From: Tropicimonas sp. IMCC6043
Lineage (GTDB): Bacteria > Pseudomonadota > Alphaproteobacteria > Rhodobacterales > Rhodobacteraceae
Length of the DNA stretch: 64,000 nt
Reading direction: 5' to 3'
NCBI RefSeq assembly: GCF_004146235.1
Contig: NZ_SELO01000005.1
Coordinates: 62,001 to 126,000, forward strand
The notes beneath the pieces are model-generated. The model saw only the letters and a program-made list of their open reading frames with translations. It did not search any database and had not been told where the DNA came from. Below, one piece after another: positions 36,668 to 47,095 of the stretch; the first letter of the stretch is position 1; each line of letters starts with the position of its first letter. Both the position numbers and the translations under genes were made by a program.

Positions 36668-37441
36668 ATGCCACTTGACACCGCAAACAATGGCACGCCG
36701 CTGGTCGAGATGCGCAACATGCGCAAGTCCTTCGGCGGAATCCACGCCGTCGACGACGTCACCCTCGATCTCTACCCCGGCGAGGTGGTCGGCGTGCTCG
36801 GCCATAACGGCGCCGGCAAGTCGGTGCTGATGAAGATGCTCTCGGGCGCCTACAAGCGCGACGGTGGTCAGATCTTCGTCAACGGCCAGGAGGCGCATAT
36901 CAACTCGCCCCGAGACGCGCGGAACTACAATATCGAGACGATCTACCAGACGCTGGCGCTGGCCGACAATCTCGACGCCGCCTCCAACCTCTTTCTCGGC
37001 CGCGAGATCGTGACCTCGACGGGGCTGGTGAACGACGCGATGATGGAGGCCGAGACGCGCAAGATCATGGGGCGGCTCAACCCCAACTTCCAGCGCTTCC
37101 ACACCCCTGTGGCCGGCCTCTCGGGCGGCCAGCGGCAATCGGTGGCGATCAGCCGTGCGGTCTATTTCAACGCGAAGATCCTGATCATGGACGAGCCCAC
37201 CGCGGCGCTCGGAGTCGAGGAGACGGCCATGGTCTCGAAGCTGATCGAGGAACTGAAGGATCAGGGGCTCGGCATCTTCCTCATCGACCACGACATCCAC
37301 GCCGTGAAGCAGCTCTGCGACCGGGCCTCAGTGATGAAGAACGGCAAGCTCGTGGGAACCGTACGCGTGAACGAGGTGAGTGAGGACGACATTCTGGGGA
37401 TGATCATCCTCGGCAAGAACCCGGAGAGTGGAGTAGAGTAA
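36668..37441 (+). CDS. xylG: Xylose ABC transporter ATP-binding protein, single-domain
   Basis: This 257-residue ATPase has one complete nucleotide-binding domain: Walker [10 protein letters not shown] (about residue 44), Q-loop YQTLAL, signature LSGGQRQS, Walker [12 protein letters not shown] and the switch in FLIDHDIH. Classical XylG/RbsA proteins are about 500 residues with two such domains. This half-size form recalls FrcA and would act as a homodimer. The stop overlaps xylB by one base (TAATG). Transport of xylose is inferred from the neighbours. Confidence 0.9.
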   Translation: MPLDTANNGTPLVEMRNMRKSFGGIHAVDDVTLDLYPGEVVGVLGHNGAGKSVLMKMLSGAYKRDGGQIFVNGQEAHINSPRDARNYNIETIYQTLALADNLDAASNLFLGREIVTSTGLVNDAMMEAETRKIMGRLNPNFQRFHTPVAGLSGGQRQSVAISRAVYFNAKILIMDEPTAALGVEETAMVSKLIEELKDQGLGIFLIDHDIHAVKQLCDRASVMKNGKLVGTVRVNEVSEDDILGMIILGKNPESGVE

Positions 37442-38880
37442 TGTATATCGGTCTGGATCTCGGAACCTCCGGGCTCAAGGCGCTTCTCATCGATTCCGAT
37501 CAGAAGGTGGTCGCCGAGGCGACAGCGCCGCTGTCGGTCTCGCGCCCCCATCCCGGCTGGTCGGAGCAATCGCCCGCCGACTGGCTTGCGGCCGCTTCGG
37601 CGGCGATGGACGGGTTGGCGGCCGCGGCGTCGCTCGCCGAAGTGAAGGGTATCGGCCTCTCGGGGCAGATGCATGGCGCGACATTGCTGGACGCGTCGGA
37701 GAACGTTCTCCGCCCCTGCATGCTCTGGAACGACACGCGCTCCCACGAAGAGGCCGCCGCGCTCGACGCCGCGCCCCTCTGGCGCGAGGTATCGGGCAAT
37801 ATCGTGTTTCCGGGCTTCACCGCGCCAAAAGTCATGTGGGTCCAGAAGCACGAGCCGGAGATCTTCGAGAAGCTGGCGAAAGTCCTGCTGCCCAAGGACT
37901 ACCTGCGGCTCTGGCTGACCGGCGAGGCGGTGTCCGAGATGTCGGACGCTGCCGGCACCTCCTGGCTCGACACCGGCAAGCGGGACTGGTCCGATGCGCT
38001 GCTCTCCGCCTCCGACCTCTCGCGGGATCACATGCCGCGCCTGGTCGAGGGCTCGGAGGCCTCCGGCACGCTTCGCAAGGAGCTCTCGGACCGCTGGGGC
38101 CTGCGGGAGGGCGTGATCGTTGCCGGCGGCGGCGGTGACAACGCGGCCTCGGCCGTGGGTGTTGGCGTGGTCAAGGCGGGCGACGCCTTCATCTCGCTCG
38201 GCACGTCGGGCGTTCTCTTCGCTGCCTCTGACGCCTACCAGCCCGATCCGGCGACGGCCGTCCACACTTTCTGCCACGCCCTGCCGGACACCTGGCACCA
38301 GATGGGCGTCATCCTCGCCGCGACCGACGCGCTGAACTGGTATGCCGGTCTCGTCGGTTCCGACGCGGCGGCGCTGACCGGATCGCTCGGCGATCTGCGC
38401 GCGCCCGGACGCACGCTCTTCCTGCCCTATCTCGGCGGGGAGCGGACGCCGCATAACGATGCGCAGATCCGCGGCAGCTTCACCGGTCTGGAACACGCCA
38501 CCGACACAGCCGCGGGAACGGCGGCGGTGCTCGAAGGCGTCACATTCGCGATCCGCGACTGCTACGATGCGCTTGCCTCGACCGGCACCCGCTTCGAGCG
38601 GCTGATCGGAGTCGGCGGCGGGTCCCGCTCGGACTACTGGCTCAAGGCCATCGCCACCGCGCTCGACATTCCGGTGCAAGTGCCTGTCGCCGGCGATTTC
38701 GGCGGCGCCTTCGGCGCCGCGCGGCTAGCGCTGATGGCCGCGACCGGTGCCGGCGCGGAAGTCGCGCCGGTTCCGGAAATCAGCAAGACCGTCGAACCCG
38801 TGAAGGGTCTGACGGTCGCCTTCGCCGATGCCCATGAACGGTATCGGGACACCTACCAAGCCCTCAGAGGACTCTCATGA
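37441..38880 (+). CDS. xylB: Xylulokinase
   Basis: XylB phosphorylates D-xylulose to xylulose 5-phosphate for the pentose phosphate pathway. The 479-residue FGGY-family kinase begins with the ATP-binding [11 protein letters not shown], has the substrate loop [13 protein letters not shown] (about residue 76) with the catalytic region [11 protein letters not shown], and ends with [12 protein letters not shown] (about 392). It overlaps xylG by one base and xylA by four bases, so the genes are translationally coupled. Confidence 0.95.
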   Translation: MYIGLDLGTSGLKALLIDSDQKVVAEATAPLSVSRPHPGWSEQSPADWLAAASAAMDGLAAAASLAEVKGIGLSGQMHGATLLDASENVLRPCMLWNDTRSHEEAAALDAAPLWREVSGNIVFPGFTAPKVMWVQKHEPEIFEKLAKVLLPKDYLRLWLTGEAVSEMSDAAGTSWLDTGKRDWSDALLSASDLSRDHMPRLVEGSEASGTLRKELSDRWGLREGVIVAGGGGDNAASAVGVGVVKAGDAFISLGTSGVLFAASDAYQPDPATAVHTFCHALPDTWHQMGVILAATDALNWYAGLVGSDAAALTGSLGDLRAPGRTLFLPYLGGERTPHNDAQIRGSFTGLEHATDTAAGTAAVLEGVTFAIRDCYDALASTGTRFERLIGVGGGSRSDYWLKAIATALDIPVQVPVAGDFGGAFGAARLALMAATGAGAEVAPVPEISKTVEPVKGLTVAFADAHERYRDTYQALRGLS

Positions 38881-40181
38881 CGAACTTCTTCGACGGTATC
38901 GACAAGGTCGCCTACGACCCCGATTCCACATCCGACCTGGCCTTCCGACACTACAATCCCGACGAGATCCTGCTGGGCAAGCGGATGGAGGACCACCTGC
39001 GCTTCGCGGTGGCCTATTGGCACAGCTTTGCCTGGGAGGGCGGCGATCCGTTCGGCGGACGCACCTTCGACCGGCCATGGTATCCGCAGGACAGCATGGA
39101 GATGGCGAGGCTGAAGGCCGACGTGGCCTTCGAGATGTTCGACATCCTGGGCCAGCCCTTCTTCTGCTTCCACGACGCCGATGTTGCCCCGGGCGGCGAC
39201 AGCTTCCCGGAATACAAGCGGAACCTCGAGGAGATCGTCGACTATTTCGGCGAGAAGATGGAGGCCACAGGCACAAGACTGCTCTGGGGCACCGCCAACA
39301 TGTTCACACATCGCCGCTTCATGTCGGGCGCGGCGACAAATCCGGATCCGGACGTGTTCGCCTGGTGCGCGGCGACGGTGAAGTCCTGCATGGATGCGAC
39401 GCAAAAGCTCGGCGGCGAGAACTACGTCCTCTGGGGCGGGCGCGAGGGCTACGAGACGCTGCTCAACACCGATCTCGTGCGGGAGCGTCAGCAGGCCGGC
39501 CGCTTCCTGCAAATGGTCGTGGACTACAAGCACAAGATCGGCTTCAAGGGCCAGATCCTGATCGAGCCCAAGCCGCAGGAACCCTCCAAGCATCAATATG
39601 ATTTTGATGTGAACACGGTCTATTCCTTCATCAAGGAGTTCGGGCTGGAAGGCCAGGTGGCGATGAATATCGAGCAGGGCCACGCGATCCTCGCCGGCCA
39701 CAGCTTCGAGCACGAACTGGCGATGGCCGCCGCCTTCGGCCTGCTCGGCTCGATCGACATGAACCGCAACGACTACCAGTCGGGCTGGGACACAGACCAG
39801 TTCCCCAACAACGTGCCCGAAGTCGCGCTGGCCTACTACGAAATCCTGAAGGCCGGCGGTTTCACCACGGGCGGCACCAATTTCGACGCCAAGCTGCGGC
39901 GCCAGTCGCTCGACGCGGAAGACCTGATCGCCGGTCATGTCGGCGCCATGGATGTCTGCGCCCGCGGGCTCAAGGCGGCGGCCGCGATGCTCGAGGATGG
40001 CGGTCTCGAAGCGGCCCGGTCGGCGCGCTACGCCGGCTGGGACGGCGATGTCGCGAGGGACATGCTCGCCAACGGTTCGCTCGAAAGCATCACAGAGCGG
40101 GTTCTGGCCGAAGGCATCAATCCCGAGCCGCGTTCGGGTCAGCAGGAGCGGCTGGAAAACTACGTCAACCGCTTCGTCTGA
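38877..40181 (+). CDS. xylA: Xylose isomerase
   Basis: XylA converts D-xylose to D-xylulose with two divalent metals. The 434-residue length fits the class II enzyme. Motifs are [11 protein letters not shown] (catalytic His, about residue 101), [42 protein letters not shown] (metal Glu, about 232) and NMEQGHAI-like NIEQGHAI (about 268). Its ATG overlaps the xylB stop by four bases. It closes the operon before a strong terminator. Confidence 0.97.
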   Translation: MTNFFDGIDKVAYDPDSTSDLAFRHYNPDEILLGKRMEDHLRFAVAYWHSFAWEGGDPFGGRTFDRPWYPQDSMEMARLKADVAFEMFDILGQPFFCFHDADVAPGGDSFPEYKRNLEEIVDYFGEKMEATGTRLLWGTANMFTHRRFMSGAATNPDPDVFAWCAATVKSCMDATQKLGGENYVLWGGREGYETLLNTDLVRERQQAGRFLQMVVDYKHKIGFKGQILIEPKPQEPSKHQYDFDVNTVYSFIKEFGLEGQVAMNIEQGHAILAGHSFEHELAMAAAFGLLGSIDMNRNDYQSGWDTDQFPNNVPEVALAYYEILKAGGFTTGGTNFDAKLRRQSLDAEDLIAGHVGAMDVCARGLKAAAAMLEDGGLEAARSARYAGWDGDVARDMLANGSLESITERVLAEGINPEPRSGQQERLENYVNRFV

Positions 40182-40197
40182 GACACGATCGACGCCG

Positions 40198-40228
40198 CGG
40201 GTCGGGGGGACGTCGTCCTCCCGACCCG
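40198..40228 (+). terminator. Terminator at the end of the xyl operon
   Basis: A 14-bp stem with one G-T pair (outer arm CGGGTCGGG / CCCGACCCG) and a 3-base loop lies 17 bases after the xylA stop, in the 122-base spacer facing metG. The following U run is short, so it may act with factors or serve both strands. Confidence 0.65.
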
Positions 40229-40303
40229 TCTACTTCGCTGATCCGACCGCCTCGTTGATACGTGAGCGGCATGCGTCCCGCAGCCTTCCTGGCCAGGGAC
40301 CGC

Positions 40304-42022
40304 TCAGGTGCGTTGTCCTGCGAAACGTTCCGCCCAGTCCTCGCGGTCCTCGTCCGGGATCTTCGCGAAGAGCGTGTTCGGCACGACGAAGCTGTGGCCG
40401 GGCTTCATGAAGGCGAGCGCCTCGCCGACGTCCCCGGGCCAGTCGGCGGTCTCGCAACGCAGCGCTTCCATCAGCTTCGCCGAGGCATCCGGAAGAAACG
40501 GCGCGGAGATCACCGCGTAGAGCCGGATCAGGTTGAGCGCGAGTCGTATGTCGGACGCGGCGCGGTCCGGGTCGGTCTTGAAGCTGGTCCAGGGCGCAGC
40601 CGTTTGCAGGAACTCGTTGCCGGCGACCCAGATGGCGCGCAACTCGGTCGCTGCCTTGCGGATGTCGATCGCATCCATGTGCGCGACATAAGCCGCAATC
40701 CGTGTGTCGAGTTCGGCGATGAGTTTTGCGCCTTCCTCGGTCAGGTCTCCGCCGACCGGCACTTCCTCGCCGAATTTCGAGCGGCAGAACTTGGTGACGC
40801 GGGAGACGAAATTGCCCAGAACATCGGCGAGGTCCTTGTTCACGCCGCCCTGGAATTTCTCCCAAGTGAACTCACTGTCCGAGGTCTCGGGCGCGTTCGA
40901 GAGCAGCCACCAGCGCCAGTAATCGGCTGGCAGGATCTCCAGCGCCTGGTCCATGAACACGCCGCGCCCCTGCGAAGTCGAGAACTGCCCGCCGTCATAG
41001 TTGAGGTAGTTGAAGGACTTGATGTAGTCGACGAGCTTCCAAGGCTCGCGCGAGCCCATCAGGGTCGCCGGGAAGGAGAGCGTGTGGAAGGGCACGTTGT
41101 CCTTGCCCATGAACTGCACGTAGCGGACGTCGTCGGCGCCCGCGTCGGTGCGCCACCAGCTTTGCCAGTCGGCTTCGTCGAGCCCCTGTGCCTGGGCCCA
41201 TTCGGCGGCGCAGGCGATGTATTCGATCGGCGCGTCGAACCAGACGTAGAAGACCTTGCCCTCCATGCCGGGCCACTCCTCCTCGCCCTTCCTAACCGGG
41301 ATGCCCCAGTCGAGGTCGCGGGTGATGCCGCGATCCTTGAGCCCGTCGCCGTCATGCAGCCACTTCTTGGCGATCGAGGTGGTGAGCACCGGCCAGTCGG
41401 TCTTGGAGTCGATCCAGGCGTCGAGATCGTCCTTCAGCGCCGACTGGCGCAGGTAGAGATGCTTGGTCTCGCGGATCTCGAGATCGGTGGAGCCCGAGAT
41501 CGCGGAACGGGGTTCAATCAGGTCGGTCGGGTCGAGCTGCTTGGTGCAGTTCTCGCACTGGTCGCCGCGGGCCTTGTCGTAGCCGCAATTGGGGCAGGTG
41601 CCCTCGATATAACGGTCCGGCAGGAAGCGGCCATCGGCGTGGGAATAGACCTGTTTCTCGGTCACTTCGGCAATGAAACCGTTCTCGGCCAGCTTGCCGG
41701 CGAAATGCTGGGTCAGCCGGTGGTTCTGCGGCGAGGAGGAGCGGCCGAAATGATCGAAGCTGAGCCGGAAGCCGGCGGCGAGCTTCGCCTGGGTGCGGTG
41801 CATCTGGGCGCAATACTCCGCCACCGGCATTCCGGCCTTGGCAGCGGCGAGTTCGGCCGGGGTGCCATGCTCGTCGGTGGCGCAGAGAAAAAGCACCTCG
41901 TGGCCGCGGGCCCGGCAATAGCGGGCGAAGAGGTCGGCCGGCAACTGGCTTCCGACGAGATTGCCCAGATGCTTGATCCCGTTGATGTAGGGAATGGCCG
42001 AGGTGATCAGAATGCGCGACAT
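40304..42022 (-). CDS. metG: Methionyl-tRNA synthetase
   Basis: MetG charges tRNA-Met with methionine. The 572-residue protein has the class I signature as HLGN ([12 protein letters not shown], about residue 18), a zinc knuckle [17 protein letters not shown] (about 141-157), and a KMSKS-equivalent written FSTSQGRG (about 348), as in the archaeal-type MetRS branch. The anticodon-binding helical domain follows. There is no C-terminal EMAP/tRNA-binding extension. It is convergent with xylA and stands alone. Confidence 0.96.
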   Translation of the reverse strand: MSRILITSAIPYINGIKHLGNLVGSQLPADLFARYCRARGHEVLFLCATDEHGTPAELAAAKAGMPVAEYCAQMHRTQAKLAAGFRLSFDHFGRSSSPQNHRLTQHFAGKLAENGFIAEVTEKQVYSHADGRFLPDRYIEGTCPNCGYDKARGDQCENCTKQLDPTDLIEPRSAISGSTDLEIRETKHLYLRQSALKDDLDAWIDSKTDWPVLTTSIAKKWLHDGDGLKDRGITRDLDWGIPVRKGEEEWPGMEGKVFYVWFDAPIEYIACAAEWAQAQGLDEADWQSWWRTDAGADDVRYVQFMGKDNVPFHTLSFPATLMGSREPWKLVDYIKSFNYLNYDGGQFSTSQGRGVFMDQALEILPADYWRWWLLSNAPETSDSEFTWEKFQGGVNKDLADVLGNFVSRVTKFCRSKFGEEVPVGGDLTEEGAKLIAELDTRIAAYVAHMDAIDIRKAATELRAIWVAGNEFLQTAAPWTSFKTDPDRAASDIRLALNLIRLYAVISAPFLPDASAKLMEALRCETADWPGDVGEALAFMKPGHSFVVPNTLFAKIPDEDREDWAERFAGQRT

Positions 42023-42189
42023 GCGGGACCTGCTCCGTTTCGTTCGCGGCAGGCTTTAGCCGATGCAGGGGCGGAGGGGAAGCGGACAGGCTGCGTCGGG
42101 TAGTCCGGGTTCCGGGTGCCGCGACCCGTGTCGCCGCCATTTCCGGTTCCGGACTCCGCCCCGCCCGCGCATCGGCCGGAAGCAGGGCG

Positions 42190-42816
42190 TCAGTCGGAGG
42201 CGGCGGGGCGGAGGCGCAGGCGGCCATCCGGTCCGGCGGCCCGCTCCTCGAGCCGCCAGCCGGCCGGTGGCGCGCTGCGGCTGCGCAGCCGCTCGAGGCG
42301 CCAGGCAGAGCGCCCCGCGCCATGGCAGGGCGCGAGCGACCAGCGGCTCTCGATCCCGGCAGCGCCCCCCTCGCCCGGCGTCAGCAGCAGGCCCAGCGGT
42401 GCGGGGCCGGCGGCGACGGCCGCTCCCGCCTCGGCGGCGAGATGCAGGCGACGGACCGGCGTGAGGCCGGGCGGAGCGGGAAGATCCGCCACGACCAGCG
42501 GCACGGCGCCGCTCCGGAGCGCCTCCTCCATCGACCAGAGCAGGTCCTCTTCGCGCTGCGCGCTCAGCAGGAGCAGGCGGCCGGGGTCGATCCTCTCGCA
42601 GATGCCCTCGCCGCCCAGCCATTCGGTGGCCCAGGAGGGCGTGATCCAGAGCACGGGGCCGTTGCAGGCGGCCGCGAGCTCCAGCGCGAGTGTGCGGCGG
42701 GCGGGGCCGCAGAATTCGTGGGTGCGCGCCAGCACTAACGCCATCTCGCCCAGAACGGGCAAAGCGGGGCGGCCGGACAGGGGCGCGCCTGAGAGCAGGG
42801 CGGCGTGGCGAGACAT
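42190..42816 (-). CDS. ImuA-like SOS protein (RecA-like), orphan
   Basis: This 208-residue protein resembles the ImuA/YgaB-type RecA-like proteins of alphaproteobacterial mutagenesis cassettes. It has HEFCGPARRTLALELA (about residues 33-48), then VLWITPSWA, RLLLLSAQREEDLLWSMEEAL and a Pro/Arg-rich tail. A Walker A is not clear. There is no Shine-Dalgarno site; a promoter with a LexA-type box ends five bases before the ATG. ImuA normally acts with ImuB and DnaE2 in error-prone lesion bypass, but neither gene is adjacent, because metG follows. It may be a relic or may act with distant partners. Confidence 0.7.
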   Translation of the reverse strand: MSRHAALLSGAPLSGRPALPVLGEMALVLARTHEFCGPARRTLALELAAACNGPVLWITPSWATEWLGGEGICERIDPGRLLLLSAQREEDLLWSMEEALRSGAVPLVVADLPAPPGLTPVRRLHLAAEAGAAVAAGPAPLGLLLTPGEGGAAGIESRWSLAPCHGAGRSAWRLERLRSRSAPPAGWRLEERAAGPDGRLRLRPAASD

Positions 42817-42821
42817 GGGGA

Positions 42822-42850
42822 AGTGTAAAATGTTTCCGTTTTGTTCTCAA
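42822..42850 (-). promoter_or_regulatory. imuA promoter with overlapping LexA-type SOS box
   Basis: On the minus strand TTGAGA (42850-42845), a 17-base spacer and TACACT (42827-42822) form a good sigma-70 promoter. GAACAAAACGGAAAC (42846-42832) overlaps the -35 and spacer and matches the alphaproteobacterial LexA consensus GAAC-N7-GAAC at 7 of 8 positions. The predicted transcription start falls at or next to the ATG. Confidence 0.7.
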
Positions 42851-42949
42851 CTATGGAATCGTGCAACGCGCGAAAATGGGCCGGACGCAAAGCGAAAGCC
42901 GGGCCGGCGCGGTCAAGCCGCGCCGATCTCAGCGACACCGGCTCCGCGA

Positions 42950-44788
42950 TCACTCCGGCAGGATACGCACCCCGCCCTTCGCCGCCGAGCTGGCCAGCAT
43001 CGCATAGGCCTTGAGCGCGGTGGAAACGGCCCGCTTGCGCGACTCCGCCGGTGTCCAGGGAAGCGCGCCCTTGGCCGCGCGGCGCTCCTCCAGCACCTCA
43101 TCGGCGACGGCGAGCCTGATGGAGCGGTTCGGGATATCGATATCGATCAGGTCTCCGGTTTCCACCAGCCCGATCAAACCGCCCTCGGCCGCCTCCGGCG
43201 AGACATGGCCGATGGAAAGGCCCGAGGTGCCGCCCGAGAAGCGGCCATCGGTCAGCAGGGCGCATTTTTTGCCCAGCCCTTTCGACTTCAGATAGGAGGT
43301 CGGGTAGAGCATCTCCTGCATGCCCGGGCCACCCTGCGGACCCTCGTAGCGGATGACCACGACCTCGCCCTCGGACACCTGGTTCGTCAGGATACCGTTG
43401 ACCGCCGCGTCCTGGCTCTCAAAAACGCGGGCCGGGCCGGAGAATTGCAGGATATTCGCGTCCACGCCGGCGGTTTTCACGATGCAGCCATTCTCGGCGA
43501 TATTGCCGTAGAGCACCGCAAGCCCGCCCTCCTTGGTAAAGGCGTGTTCGACGGAGCGGATCACGCCCTTCTCGCGGTCCGTGTCCAGCTCCTTGAAGCG
43601 GTTGGCCTGGCTGAAGGCGACCGTGGTGCGCACGCCCCCAGGGGCGGCGCGGAAGAGTTGCTCGGCCTCCGGGTTGTTGGCGACCGTGATGTCCCATTTG
43701 GCGATCGCCTCGCCCATCGTGCTGGAATGCACGGTGGAGACATCGGTATGCAGCAACCCGCCGCGATGCAGTTCGCCGAGTATCGAGAAGATGCCGCCGG
43801 CGCGGTGCACGTCCTCCATGTGAACGTTGTGGATATTCGGCGCGACCTTGCAGAGACAGGGCACCTTGCGCGACAGGCGGTCCATGTCGGCCATGGTGAA
43901 ATCGACCTTGCCCTCATAGGCGATGGCAAGAAGGTGCAGAACCGTGTTGGTCGACCCGCCCATGGCGATATCGAGGCTCATTGCGTTCTCGAACGCGTCG
44001 AACGTCGCGATCTCGCGCGGCAGAAGGCCCTTTTCCTCGCCTTCGTAATGGCGCTTGGTGATCTCGACGATCTTGCGACCGGCTTCGAGGAAAAGCTCCT
44101 TGCGGTCCGCGTGCGTGGCCAGCGTCGAGCCGTTGCCCGGCAGTGCTAGGCCCAGCGCCTCGGCGAGACAGTTCATCGAGTTGGCGGTGAACATGCCCGA
44201 GCAGGAGCCGCAGGTCGGGCAGGCGTTCTCCTCGATATGCTGGACCTGCTCGTCGGTGAACCGGTCATCGGCCGCCGCGACCATCGCGTCCACGAGGTCG
44301 ATCTTCGTCATCTCCAGGTCGGCGATGTCGATCTTGCCGGCCTCCATCGGGCCGCCGGAGACGAAGATCGCCGGGATATTCAGCCGCATCGCCGCCATCA
44401 GCATGCCGGGCGTGATCTTGTCGCAATTCGAGATGCAGACCATCGCGTCGGCGCAATGCGCGTTGACCATGTATTCGACCGAATCCGCGATCAATTCGCG
44501 CGAGGGAAGCGAATAGAGCATCCCGTCATGGCCCATCGCGATGCCGTCATCGACAGCAATCGTGTTGAACTCCTTGGCCACGCCGCCCGCCGCCTCGATC
44601 TCGCGCGCGACCATCTGGCCCAGGTCCTTCAGGTGCACATGACCCGGAACGAACTGGGTGAAGCTGTTCACCACGGCGATGATCGGCTTGCCGAAATCGC
44701 CATCCGTCATACCGGTGGCCCGCCAGAGGCCGCGCGCCCCGGCCATGTTGCGCCCATGGGTGGATCTTCTGGAACGGTAGTGGGGCAT
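42950..44788 (-). CDS. ilvD: Dihydroxy-acid dehydratase
   Basis: IlvD makes the 2-keto acids of valine, isoleucine and CoA synthesis from dihydroxy acids. The 612-residue protein has the Fe-S cluster cysteines in CISNCDK (about residue 122) and [11 protein letters not shown] (about 195), the Mg site near [11 protein letters not shown] (about 80) and the C-terminal [19 protein letters not shown] (about 490). It is upstream of imuA on the same strand, but the SOS promoter between them suggests separate control. Confidence 0.96.
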   Translation of the reverse strand: MPHYRSRRSTHGRNMAGARGLWRATGMTDGDFGKPIIAVVNSFTQFVPGHVHLKDLGQMVAREIEAAGGVAKEFNTIAVDDGIAMGHDGMLYSLPSRELIADSVEYMVNAHCADAMVCISNCDKITPGMLMAAMRLNIPAIFVSGGPMEAGKIDIADLEMTKIDLVDAMVAAADDRFTDEQVQHIEENACPTCGSCSGMFTANSMNCLAEALGLALPGNGSTLATHADRKELFLEAGRKIVEITKRHYEGEEKGLLPREIATFDAFENAMSLDIAMGGSTNTVLHLLAIAYEGKVDFTMADMDRLSRKVPCLCKVAPNIHNVHMEDVHRAGGIFSILGELHRGGLLHTDVSTVHSSTMGEAIAKWDITVANNPEAEQLFRAAPGGVRTTVAFSQANRFKELDTDREKGVIRSVEHAFTKEGGLAVLYGNIAENGCIVKTAGVDANILQFSGPARVFESQDAAVNGILTNQVSEGEVVVIRYEGPQGGPGMQEMLYPTSYLKSKGLGKKCALLTDGRFSGGTSGLSIGHVSPEAAEGGLIGLVETGDLIDIDIPNRSIRLAVADEVLEERRAAKGALPWTPAESRKRAVSTALKAYAMLASSAAKGGVRILPE

Positions 44789-45170
44789 TTTCGGATGACT
44801 CGTGTTGTTTCTCGTTTCGCGCTTGCCCCCACATGCCGCCTATGCGGCCAAGAAACAAGACTGAACGCTGCTCGACGTACCGCATTGCCCGATTGGCCGC
44901 CCGTTTCGCGGTCGACGACCACCAGATCTCGTCCCCCGCCCGCGCCGGACCGCAAGGGCCACTTTTTCATCACAAACTTGATGCATTGGCGCACCAATTC
45001 GTTCCCAAAACTGCCCAAAAGGAACAATTAACCTTAACAGCGACTTGAGAGGTGGCCGTGTTGCCGGCAATGGTTCCGTAGAATTGTGGCACACCGTCCA
45101 TCAGGACATTTCCACGCCGGAGCAACGAAGCGGCATCGTAAAGCGGCCATCCGGCAGGAGGTATCGAGCA
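44789..45170. other. Divergent intergenic region (ilvD / membrane protein)
   Basis: This 382-base spacer carries the ilvD promoter and that of the divergent membrane-protein gene. I see no attenuator with a run of branched-chain codons, no clear riboswitch and no strong palindrome. The stretch near 45015-45045 (caattaaccttaac) is AT-rich and may hold a promoter. Confidence 0.5.
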
Positions 45171-46010
45171 GTGTTCTCGAAGGCGACCAGCGCCTTTACG
45201 CGCGCAATCCTGGTGATGGTGGTGATCCTGCTGCCGTCGCTGCTCGTTCCCAATGCGGGCGCGGATTCCTCGCAGATCGTCGTTCTGGTGGCTCTGGCCT
45301 GCGGATTGCTGACGCTGTCGGAATACTCCACCGTCTATCCCAGCCTGGTCGAGTTCCGGGACGCCCCGCCCTTCAACCGGATCCGCTACCTGTCCCTCTT
45401 CCTGACCGTCTTCTTCCTCTCGGTGCTGGCGCGCGGTCAGTATGATCCTTCGGGCCTCACGCTCTTCATCCAGGCCATCGGGTCGCTGATCGGACAAGCG
45501 CTCGATTTCCCCTACAGCCCGGTGCGACTCGTCATCCTGTCGCTTCCCGAGGGCGCCACACCGGCCCAGATCCACGCCGTGCGCTCGGCCGCCGGCATGG
45601 CCTATCTGATCTCGCTCTTCGCGCTCACCTTCTTCTACCTGATCCTGCGGCTCTATAACTGGCCGTCGCGCTCGGGCGCCTTCAACGTCTGGATCAACCT
45701 GCCGACCTTCGACCCGACCGCCGGCGGCGACGTGGTGGACCGGCTGAATCGCGACGCGCGCGTTAACACGGCATTAGGGTTTCTTCTGCCATTCCTGATC
45801 CCGGCGATCGGCAAGGCGGCGGCGGCGATCTTTGACGACGTGATGCTGACCGATGCGCAGACGATGATCTGGATGGTGGCGCTATGGGCCTTCCTGCCGC
45901 TGAGCCTCTTCATGCGCGGCATCGCCATGTCGCGGGTCGCCGACATGATCCTCGAGATCCGGCGGCGCTCGACAGCGCCCGCTGCGAACGGAGAGGTCTT
46001 CGCCACCTGA
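45171..46010 (+). CDS. Uncharacterised inner-membrane protein
   Basis: This 279-residue protein has about six hydrophobic helices (for example AILVMVVILLPSLLV, YLSLFLTVFFLSVLA, GMAYLISLFALTFFYLILRL, ALGFLLPFLIPAIG, MIWMVALWAFLPLSLFM). The start is GTG at 45171 with AGGAGG nine bases upstream; the frame is open for 42 more codons without such a site. I do not recognise a family. It overlaps the likely start of the next gene and may be transcribed with it. Confidence 0.7.
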   Translation: MFSKATSAFTRAILVMVVILLPSLLVPNAGADSSQIVVLVALACGLLTLSEYSTVYPSLVEFRDAPPFNRIRYLSLFLTVFFLSVLARGQYDPSGLTLFIQAIGSLIGQALDFPYSPVRLVILSLPEGATPAQIHAVRSAAGMAYLISLFALTFFYLILRLYNWPSRSGAFNVWINLPTFDPTAGGDVVDRLNRDARVNTALGFLLPFLIPAIGKAAAAIFDDVMLTDAQTMIWMVALWAFLPLSLFMRGIAMSRVADMILEIRRRSTAPAANGEVFAT

Positions 46011-47095
46011 TCGCAGCGCTGCTGGCCGTATGGCTGGCCGGAACGGCGGCGGCTGAGACGGTCCGTATCGCCAGCTTCTCGCCGGACCTCTCGCGTGGCG
46101 GGCCGGGCCTTCTTCTGCGTGATATCCTGAAAGGCGAGGACGACCAGATCGCCGCGGTGATCGACGTCATCGCCGAGGTGAACCCGGACATCCTGATGCT
46201 GACGGGCTTCGACTTCGACGCCGGCCTGGCTGCGCTCGGCGCCTTCGCCGATCGGCTGGCTGCGGCCGGTGCGCCCTACCCCCACCGTTTCGGCCTGCGC
46301 CCCAATACCGGCATGGCCACTGGCCTCGACATGGACGGCAACGGACGCCTCGGCGAGCCGCGCGATGCCCAGGGTTACGGTCGCTTTGCCGGCCAGGGTG
46401 GCATGGCCCTGCTCAGTCGCTTCCCGATCGACACGTCCGGCGTGCGGAATCTGTCCGCGCTGCTCTGGGCGGACCTGCCCGGTGCCGAGCTGCCTCTGGC
46501 AGGCGGTGCGCCCTTCCCCTCACCCGAAGCCCAGGCGGTCCAGCGCCTGTCCACCACTGGCCACTGGATCGTCCCGATCCGCTGGCCGGGCCGCCGCGCG
46601 CTGTCGCTCCTTGCCTTCAGCGCCACGCCGCCGGTCTTCGATGGACCAGAGGACCGCAACGGCCTGCGCAATGCGGACGAGATTCGGCTCTGGCTCGCTC
46701 TGCTGAACGGCGCGCTCGAAACGCCGGCGCCGCAGGCGCCTTACGTGATCCTCGGCAACGCCAATCTCGACCCCGTGGATGGCGAGGGTCGCCACGGCGC
46801 GGCAGACGCGCTCCTCTCGGATCCCCGCCTGCAGGATCCGGCGCCCACGAGCCGCGGCGCCGCTGCAGCCTCCGACCCCCAGCACAGTGGGGACCCGGCA
46901 CACGACACCGCCGAATGGCGGGCCTCCGCAGAGGGCGGTCCGGGGAACCTCCGCGTCGACTACGTCCTGCCCTCGGCGGATCTCGAGGTCGCGGCCAGCG
47001 GCGTCCATTGGCCCTCAGACGGCGACGCGCTCGCCACTGTGCGCCGGGCGTCTCGCCACCGTCTCGTCTGGGTTGACCTGGTGCCGGATAGCTGA
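46007..47095 (+). CDS. Secreted endonuclease/exonuclease/phosphatase-family protein
   Basis: This protein of about 362 residues has a hydrophobic signal-like start (LIAALLAVWLAGTAAAE) and EEP-fold motifs: IAEVNPDILMLTGFDFD early, YVILGNANLDPVDGEG near residue 250, and LRVDYVLPSADL near 325 (the RxDYVLPS motif). The start is unclear. No ATG, GTG or TTG lies at the signal; a CTG (46007) overlaps the previous stop codon, while the nearest ATG (45884) would overlap the membrane-protein gene by 127 bases. Phosphatase or nuclease activity is inferred from the fold. Its 3' end overlaps the convergent epimerase-like gene by 81 bases. Confidence 0.75.
   Translation: MIAALLAVWLAGTAAAETVRIASFSPDLSRGGPGLLLRDILKGEDDQIAAVIDVIAEVNPDILMLTGFDFDAGLAALGAFADRLAAAGAPYPHRFGLRPNTGMATGLDMDGNGRLGEPRDAQGYGRFAGQGGMALLSRFPIDTSGVRNLSALLWADLPGAELPLAGGAPFPSPEAQAVQRLSTTGHWIVPIRWPGRRALSLLAFSATPPVFDGPEDRNGLRNADEIRLWLALLNGALETPAPQAPYVILGNANLDPVDGEGRHGAADALLSDPRLQDPAPTSRGAAAASDPQHSGDPAHDTAEWRASAEGGPGNLRVDYVLPSADLEVAASGVHWPSDGDALATVRRASRHRLVWVDLVPDS

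Noticed and set aside
40900-41000. Missing KMSKS motif in MetG as a sign of inactivation
   Set aside because: FSTS-x-x-RG is the normal equivalent in this branch of methionyl-tRNA synthetases.
40262-42103. Long plus-strand open frame across metG
   Set aside because: It is antisense to metG, and its composition (Gly/Arg/Val/Asp runs) reflects complementary codons.
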